A DNA stretch of 64,000 bases from Cryomorphaceae bacterium. GTDB lineage: Bacteria > Bacteroidota > Bacteroidia > Flavobacteriales_D > Parvicellaceae. The notes beneath the pieces are model-generated. The model saw nothing but the letters and a program-made list of their open reading frames with translations, was not told where the DNA came from and did not search any database. Positions 58,295-64,000 of the stretch are shown here, in pieces (positions within the stretch are counted from its first letter, which is position 1; each line of letters begins with the position of its first letter). The stretch covers positions 248,001 to 312,000 of the forward strand of contig CAJJBV010000003.1 of assembly GCA_905182525.1 (NCBI GenBank), read 5' to 3'. The position numbers were made by a program, and so were the translations under genes.

Positions 58295-58879
58295 ATATAT
58301 AATTAAGTTATTTGAAAGCTATTCCTTTATGATTCTAACTGTATAAGAGTTTTTTCCAGTGGTTATTTCTAAAACATAAACACCATCTGCAAATGATTTA
58401 AGGCTTATTTCTTTTTCATTGGTGGTGATTATCTTTCTTCCAAATAAGTCGTAAACATTGGTGGTGATTAGTCCACTATAGTTTCCAGTACTAATAGTTA
58501 GTATATCACTAGTTGGATTTGGATAAATAGAAACACTATTACTCCAATTCTCAATGCTAGTTGTATTTACAAATTCCACTAGGAAAATAGCGGTATCTGA
58601 CAAGCAGGAATCAGCATCACTTACCACAACCGAATATAGTCCGTTAGCACTTGGCGTAATAATCGCAGTAGTTTCACCAGTGTTCCATTGGTAAAAATAA
58701 GGGGCTCGAACCATTAATAGAAGAAGCTTCTATGTCATTTCCATTTTGAACAATCGTAGTTACTATAGGATTAATTGTAAGATTTAATGTGACAATACTA
58801 TCACAGCCTGAAGCGCTAGAAAGTATAAAGGTTGCAGTATCATTACTTAAGCTATATATTATTCCATCTATCCAAACAA

Positions 58880-60300
58880 AATCACAAGCTGCTTGCTGAA
58901 TATCAATTCCAGTTATTGCAGAATCAACAGTTATAGTAGTGGTAACAATACTATCACAGCCACTATTAGTAGAATAAACATCGTTATAACTTCCAGCTAC
59001 TGTTTGATAAGCCCCACCTAAGATGATACTGTCTCCTTGACATATACTAGCTGTTACACTGTTAGTTATTAATGAGTCTACTGTGAAGTTTGTAATAGTA
59101 ATACTATCACAGCCAGCTACACTTACTGTAGTGTCATAGAAAGTACCACTTGCTAATTCATAATTACCATTGATTAATGCACTATCGCCATAACATATAT
59201 TTACATTAAGATTTGCAACAATCTGCGAAGAGACGGTTAAATCTGTTTCAATAATTAAATTACATCCATTAGCATCTACCAAAGTGTCATAATATAGTCC
59301 AGTTGTAGTTTGGTATAAGCCACCAGCTAAAACACTATCTCCATTACATATGGCAAAGAGGTTAGAAACAAAGTTTTCGCTAAGAACTGTAAAAGTTGTT
59401 TCTATTATACTGTCACATCCATTAACATTGGTTAAGCTATCAATATAAACTCCCGCTATTAGTTCTGTAAGCACCTGCAATAAAGCTGCTGTCTCCATAA
59501 CAAACAGTAATAGTATCGGCTAAATAATTTACCTCATTTACTGTTAATGTCGTAGTAAGAATACTATCACAACCTAGGGTTGTTGAAAGCGTATCTACAT
59601 AACTTCCAGCTGTTGTTTGATAAGCACCATCTAACATCATGCTGTCTCCTTGACATATACTAGCTGTTACACTATTGGTAACTACAGGATTTACAGTTAA
59701 AGTCGTAGTAACAATACTATCACAACCTAGGGTTGTTGAAAGCGTATCTACATAATCTCCAGCCGTTGTTTGATAAGCCCCACCTAACATCATACTGTCT
59801 CCTTGACATATACTAGCTGTTAAATTATTAGTAAATACAGGACTAACGTTTAAAGTCGTAGTAAGAATACTATCACAACCATTAGCTGACAAAAGCGTAT
59901 CTACATAACTTCCAGCTACTGTTTGATAAGAACCGTCTAGCATCATACTGTCTCCTTGACATATACTAGCTGTTATACTATTTGTTATTAATGAGTCTAC
60001 TGTAAAGTTGGTAATGGTAATACTATCACAACCAAGTATACTTGTTGCAGTGTCATAAAAAGTTCCATTAGCTAGTTCATAATTACCATTAATTAATGCG
60101 CTATCGCCATAACACACGCTTAATGGTAGATTAACCGTAATCTGTGAAGAAACAGTTAAAACAGTTTCAGTTACACTATCACAACCAGTCATAGAAGAAA
60201 GCGAATCATAAAAAGTTCCACTTGCTAATTGGTAAGCACCACCAGCTAAAACACTGTCTCCAGTACATAAGCTAATATTTATAATGTTGTAGTAATTAGA
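58880..60300 (-). repeat. Tandem 153-bp repeats in the adhesin gene
   Basis: The marker at the CQGDS codons recurs at 59041, 59194, 59347, 59501, 59654, 59807 and 59960. Spacing is exactly 153 bp, except 154 between 59347 and 59501, which holds the frameshift at 59452-59454. Each unit encodes 51 residues with one C-Q/Y-G-D-S and one G-C-D-S-I motif. Confidence 0.9.
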
Positions 60301-60329
60301 GTTTACAGTTACATTAACAGAGCCCAAAG

Positions 60330-63030
60330 CGATACAACCATTAGCATCTGTTCCAGTAACTGTGTAAGTAGTTGTTGTAGTTGGTGTGAAAGCAGTTCCA
60401 TCAGTAATTGCATTGTCCCAAGCATAAGTAGATGCTCCAGTTCCTGAAAGCGTTACAGCACCACCATCACAAACAGCCTGGTCAGCACCAGCTGATACTG
60501 TTGGTAAAGTATTTACAGTAACATCTACTTGATCTGTTCCAATACAACCATTTCCATCTGTTCCAGTAACTGTGTAAGTTCCAGTTGCAGTTGGTGTGAA
60601 AAAGCGGTTCCGTCAGTAACACTATTATCCCAAGCATAAGTAGATGCTCCAGATCCTGAAAGCGTTACAGCACCACCATCACAAACAGCTAACATCAGCT
60701 CCAGCTGATACTGTTGGTAAAGTATTTACAGTAACATCAACATTGTCTGTTCCTATACAACCATTTCCATCTGTTCCAGTAACTGTGTAAGTAGTAGTTG
60801 CAGTTGGTGTGAAAGCAGTTCCGTCAGTAACACCATTATCCCAAGAATAAGTAGATGCTCCAGATCCTGAAAGTGTTACAGCACCACCATCACAAACAGC
60901 TTGATCTGCTCCAGCTGAAACCGTTGGCAATGCATTTACCGTTAAGACACCTGAAGCAGATGAACTTTGACAATTATTATTATCAGTTACTACTACTGAA
61001 TAGTTACCAGCAGTTGCTCCAGTTGTAGTTGCATTAGTTCCTGTTCCTTGACCGCTCCATAACCAACTAGTTGCAGTAGAGCTTGTAGCTGTAAAAGTAG
61101 CAGCAGCATCTCCAGTACATATCGTAGCATCATTTACCGTTACCGTTGGTAAATTATTTACAGTAACATCAACTTGATCAGTTCCTGTACAACCATTTCC
61201 ATCTGTTCCAGTAACTGTGTAAGTAGCAGTTGCAGTTGGGGTGAAAGTAGTTCCGTCAGTAATACCATTGTCCCAAGCATAAGTAGATGCTCCAGAACCT
61301 GAAAGTGTTACAGTACCACCATCACAAACAGCTTGATCAGCACCAGCTGATACTGTTGGTAAAGCATTAACAGTAACAACAAGTTGATCTGTTGCAGTAC
61401 AATTATTAGCATCTGTTCCAGTAACGGTATAGGTCGTTGTTGTATTTGCAGCAAAAGCAGAACCGTCAGTTACACCATTGTCCCAAGCGTAAGTAGATGC
61501 TCCAGCTCCTGAAAGCGTTACAGCACCACCATCACAAACAGCTTGATCAGCTCCAGCTGATACTGTTGGTAATGAGTTAACAGTAACGACAACTTGATCT
61601 GTATTAGAACAACCATTTCCATCTGTTCCAGTAACTGTGTAAGTAGCAGTTGCAGTTGGGGTGAAAGAAGTTCCGTTTGTAACACTATTATCCCAAACAT
61701 AAGTTGTTGCTCCTGATCCTGAAAGTGTTACAGCAGCATCCTGCACATACAGTTTGATCAGCTCCAGCTGACACTGTTGGTAAAGTATTTATAGTAACAT
61801 CAACATTGATCTGTTCCTATACAGCCATTTCCATCTGTTCCAGTAACTGTGTAAGTTGCAGTAGCAGTTGGGGTGAAAGTAGTTCCGTTAGTTACACTAT
61901 TATTCCAAGCGTAAGAAGTTGCTCCAGATCCTGAAAGCGTTACAGCACCACCATCACAAACAGTAACATCAGCTCCAGCTGATACTGTTGGTAAAGTATT
62001 TACAGTAACATCAACTTGATCTGTTGCAGTACAACCGTTTGCATCTGTTCCAGTCACGGTGTAAGTTGCAGTTGCAGTTGGGGTGAAAGCAGTTCCATCA
62101 GTAATACCATTATCCCAAGCATAAGTTATTGCTCCAGAACCTGAAAGTGTTACAGTCCCTCCATCACAAACAGCTTGATCAGCTCCAGCTGATACTGTTG
62201 GTAATGAGTTAACAGTAACGACAATTTGATCTGTTGCAGTACAATTATTAGCATCTGTTCCGGTAACGGTGTAAGTTCCACTTGCCGTTGGAGTAAAAGC
62301 AGAACCGTCAGTTACACCATTGTCCCAAGCATAAGTTATTGCTCCAGAACCTGAAAGTGTTACAGTCCCTCCATCACAAACAGTAACATCAGCTCCAGCT
62401 GATACTGTTGGTAAAGTATTTACAGTAACATCAACTTGATCAGTTCCAATACAACCATTTCCATCTGTTCCAGTAACTGTGTAAGTTGCTGTTGCAGTTG
62501 GGGTGAAAGCAGTTCCGTCAGTAACTGCATTATCCCAAGCATAAGTAGATGCTCCAGAACCTGAAAGTGTTACAGCACCACCATCACAAACAGTAACATC
62601 AGCTCCAGCTGATACTGTTGGTAAAGTATTTATAGTAATATCAACATTGTCTGTTCCTATACAACCATTTGCATCTGTTCCAGTAACTGTGTAAGTAGTA
62701 GTTGCAGTTGGGGTGAAAGCAGAACCGTCAGTAACACCATTGTCCCAAGCATAAGTTGTTGCTCCAGAACCTGAAAGCGTTACAGCACCACCATCACAAA
62801 CAGCTTGATCAGCTCCAGCTGATACTGTTGGTAATGAGTTAACAGTAACGACAATTTGATCTGTATTAGAACAACCATTTCCATCTGTTCCAGTAACTGT
62901 GTAAGTAGCAGTTGCAGTTGGGGTGAAAGAAGTTCCGTTTGTAACACTATTATCCCAAACATAAGTTGTTGCTCCTGATCCTGAAAGTGTTACAGAAGAT
63001 CCTGCACATACAGTTTGATCAGATCCAGCA
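60330..63030 (-). repeat. Tandem 210-bp repeats in the adhesin gene
   Basis: The CATCACAAACAG marker (plus strand) occurs at 60465, 60677, 60888, 61320, 61530, 61952, 62162, 62372, 62582 and 62792, with variant units at ~61741 and ~63003. Spacing is exactly 210 bp apart from +2, +1 and +2 deviations where frames break, and one interposed 222-bp unit at ~60930-61150. Each unit encodes 70 residues. Confidence 0.92.
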
Positions 63031-64000
63031 TCAACTGCAGCAGAACCTATAATAGTCACATCAAAAGTTCCTGTTGAACTACAAGAAGAAATAGACGTTA
63101 AGTAAGAAACTGTGTACGTTCCAGGCGTTGACCCAGACAAATCAATAACACCAGTACTAGCATTAATTACTAAACCAGACGTTGAACTAAACGTTCCTCC
63201 ACTTGTTCCACTAATCGTTGGCGTAGGATCGCTATCTGCACTACAAAAGCTAGAAGCACGAGTAACTAAATGTTCCATCTTCAGGTGAGTAACAGTAATA
63301 TTTTGATGGTAATGAGCAAATTTGATGGCGTCTTTCAAACACCCTTACATGTCCTGCGTTACTACCTGGACCACCATCATTATGGGTAGCGCCAACAGCA
63401 ACTCTATCTCCAGATCCATTGATCGCAACTGAGGCCCCAAAATAATCAGAAGCAGCCTCTCCATCTAAATCCCAGCCCAACTGCGACCAGTCAGACGAAT
63501 ATCCATAAACTCTTACATGACCAGCATCAACACCTGTTGCATCGTCTCTGTCTGCTCCAATCACTACCTTATCTCCTACTGTATTCATTGATACGCTTAT
63601 ACCAAAACGGTCTTGACCGCCTTCACCAGTTAACGTAGATCCCATCTGTGACCATGCAGTACCACTATAACTGTACATCATAACTCTACCTGTCTCACTA
63701 GCGTGGTGATAATTTCCTACTACTACCTTATCTCCAGCTCCATTCATATCTACTTTATGACCAAAATAGTTGCCATCAGGCGCATCTATATCTGCTCCCA
63801 TCTGTACCCAAGCACTATTAACATACTCAAACACTCTTGCATGTCCTCTATCATTTTCGTTATTTGGACCATTGGCAAAACGAGAACCTATAATTACTCG
63901 GTTTCCTAAATCATTCATCGCAACAGCTTCACAATAATCACTAGCTCGTTCCCCAAAAATATCACTACCCAACTGTACCCAATCATTGGTCTGATACTCA

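Larger units (their letters stand above)
58319..64000 (-). pseudogene. Giant T9SS repeat adhesin, 3' part, with several frameshifts; continues off the right edge
   Basis: At least 1,890 codons are visible. From the N-terminal side: FG-GAP_2-like beta-propeller repeats (63340-64000; ASDYFGASVAINGSGDRVAV and similar); an Ig-like unit (DSDPTPTISGTSGGTFSS); ~70-residue PKD/Ig-like repeats (VCDGGAVTLSGSGASTYAWD ... TYTVTGTDGNGC) from 63030 to 60330; ~51-residue repeats (SICQGDSMMLDGAYQTTAGS) from 60320 to ~58880; and a T9SS type A sorting domain (SIYPNPTSDILTISTG ... FADGVYVLEI). Frames are broken near 63257, 61809, ~61736, 60689, ~60600 (+2), 59452-59454 and 58701-58704. All are insertions. It is expected to be surface-exposed and adhesive. 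It may be a single intact gene in the real genome. Confidence 0.85.

Noticed and set aside
61518-62962. Two identical 60-residue ORFs (61518-61700 and 62780-62962) that look like a duplicated small gene
   Set aside because: They are shadows in another frame of the near-identical adhesin repeat units and carry no coding signal of their own.
60330-63030. Regularly spaced repeats resembling a CRISPR array
   Set aside because: The 210-bp units are coding throughout, vary like protein repeats, and have no short repeat/spacer organisation or cas genes.

Overview
The window is AT-rich DNA from a member of the Bacteroidota, most likely Flavobacteriales. This rests on family content: TonB-dependent receptors with a carboxypeptidase-regulatory-like N-domain, type IX secretion (T9SS) C-terminal sorting domains, HU-CCDC81/SPOR and DUF3098 proteins, a PafA-type phosphatase and MORN-variant proteins. 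Two tRNA genes are preceded by sequences resembling the Bacteroidota promoter (-33 TTTG, -7 TAnnTTTG). I see no phage, IS element, CRISPR array or rRNA.

Layout. 0-6.4 kb: the edge of a probable membrane pyrophosphatase gene, a secreted metzincin, an AsmA-like protein, an M23 peptidase lipoprotein and a methyltransferase. 6.4-15 kb, plus strand: tatC, lptB, tsaB, a SiaC-like DUF1987 protein, OmpH/Skp, a TonB-like protein, a MORN protein and a TonB-dependent receptor. 14.9-21 kb, minus strand: recX, an HU/SPOR protein, uvrC, a polyprenyl diphosphate synthase and a lamin-tail protein. 21-30.4 kb: asd and a MATE exporter; then rlmN, and ftsX-DUF3098-uppP-truB-queA on the minus strand; then gltX-folB. 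30.4-37 kb: tRNA-Cys, an EEP phosphodiesterase, an M48 protease, a PfkB kinase and tRNA-Asn, followed by a small accessory stretch (a nuclease bracketed by an 18-bp direct repeat, an SRPBCC protein, a MORN lipoprotein and two tiny genes). 37-41.2 kb, minus strand: a YfiR/TPR/SpoIIE-phosphatase signalling operon, a small exported protein and ferritin. 41.4-50.9 kb: a heavily disrupted TonB-dependent receptor, a T9SS esterase-like protein, rseP, an exported protein and a T9SS subtilase, all carrying frameshifts. 50.9-58.2 kb: PafA-like phosphatase, FMN reductase, CDP-alcohol phosphotransferase, typA and small exported or membrane proteins. 58.3-64 kb: one giant T9SS repeat adhesin running off the right edge.

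How the genes work together. Much of the window concerns the envelope: LPS transport (lptB), outer-membrane chaperoning (OmpH), Tat export, undecaprenyl phosphate recycling (uppP), division (ftsX, SPOR), site-2 proteolysis (rseP), TonB-dependent uptake and T9SS surface proteins. A possible signalling module links a periplasmic YfiR-like protein and a TPR protein to a membrane SpoIIE/PP2C phosphatase; a SiaC-like candidate substrate is encoded 28 kb away.

Sequence quality. At least 16 reading frames or repeat units are broken by short indels. Wherever the ancestral frame can be reconstructed, the defect is an extra base, often in a homopolymer. In the adhesin, exact 210-bp and 153-bp periodicities act as an internal ruler and show the same thing. 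I therefore suspect insertion-type sequencing error for most of these breaks, including the one in rseP, rather than mass pseudogenisation. Raw reads would decide this.
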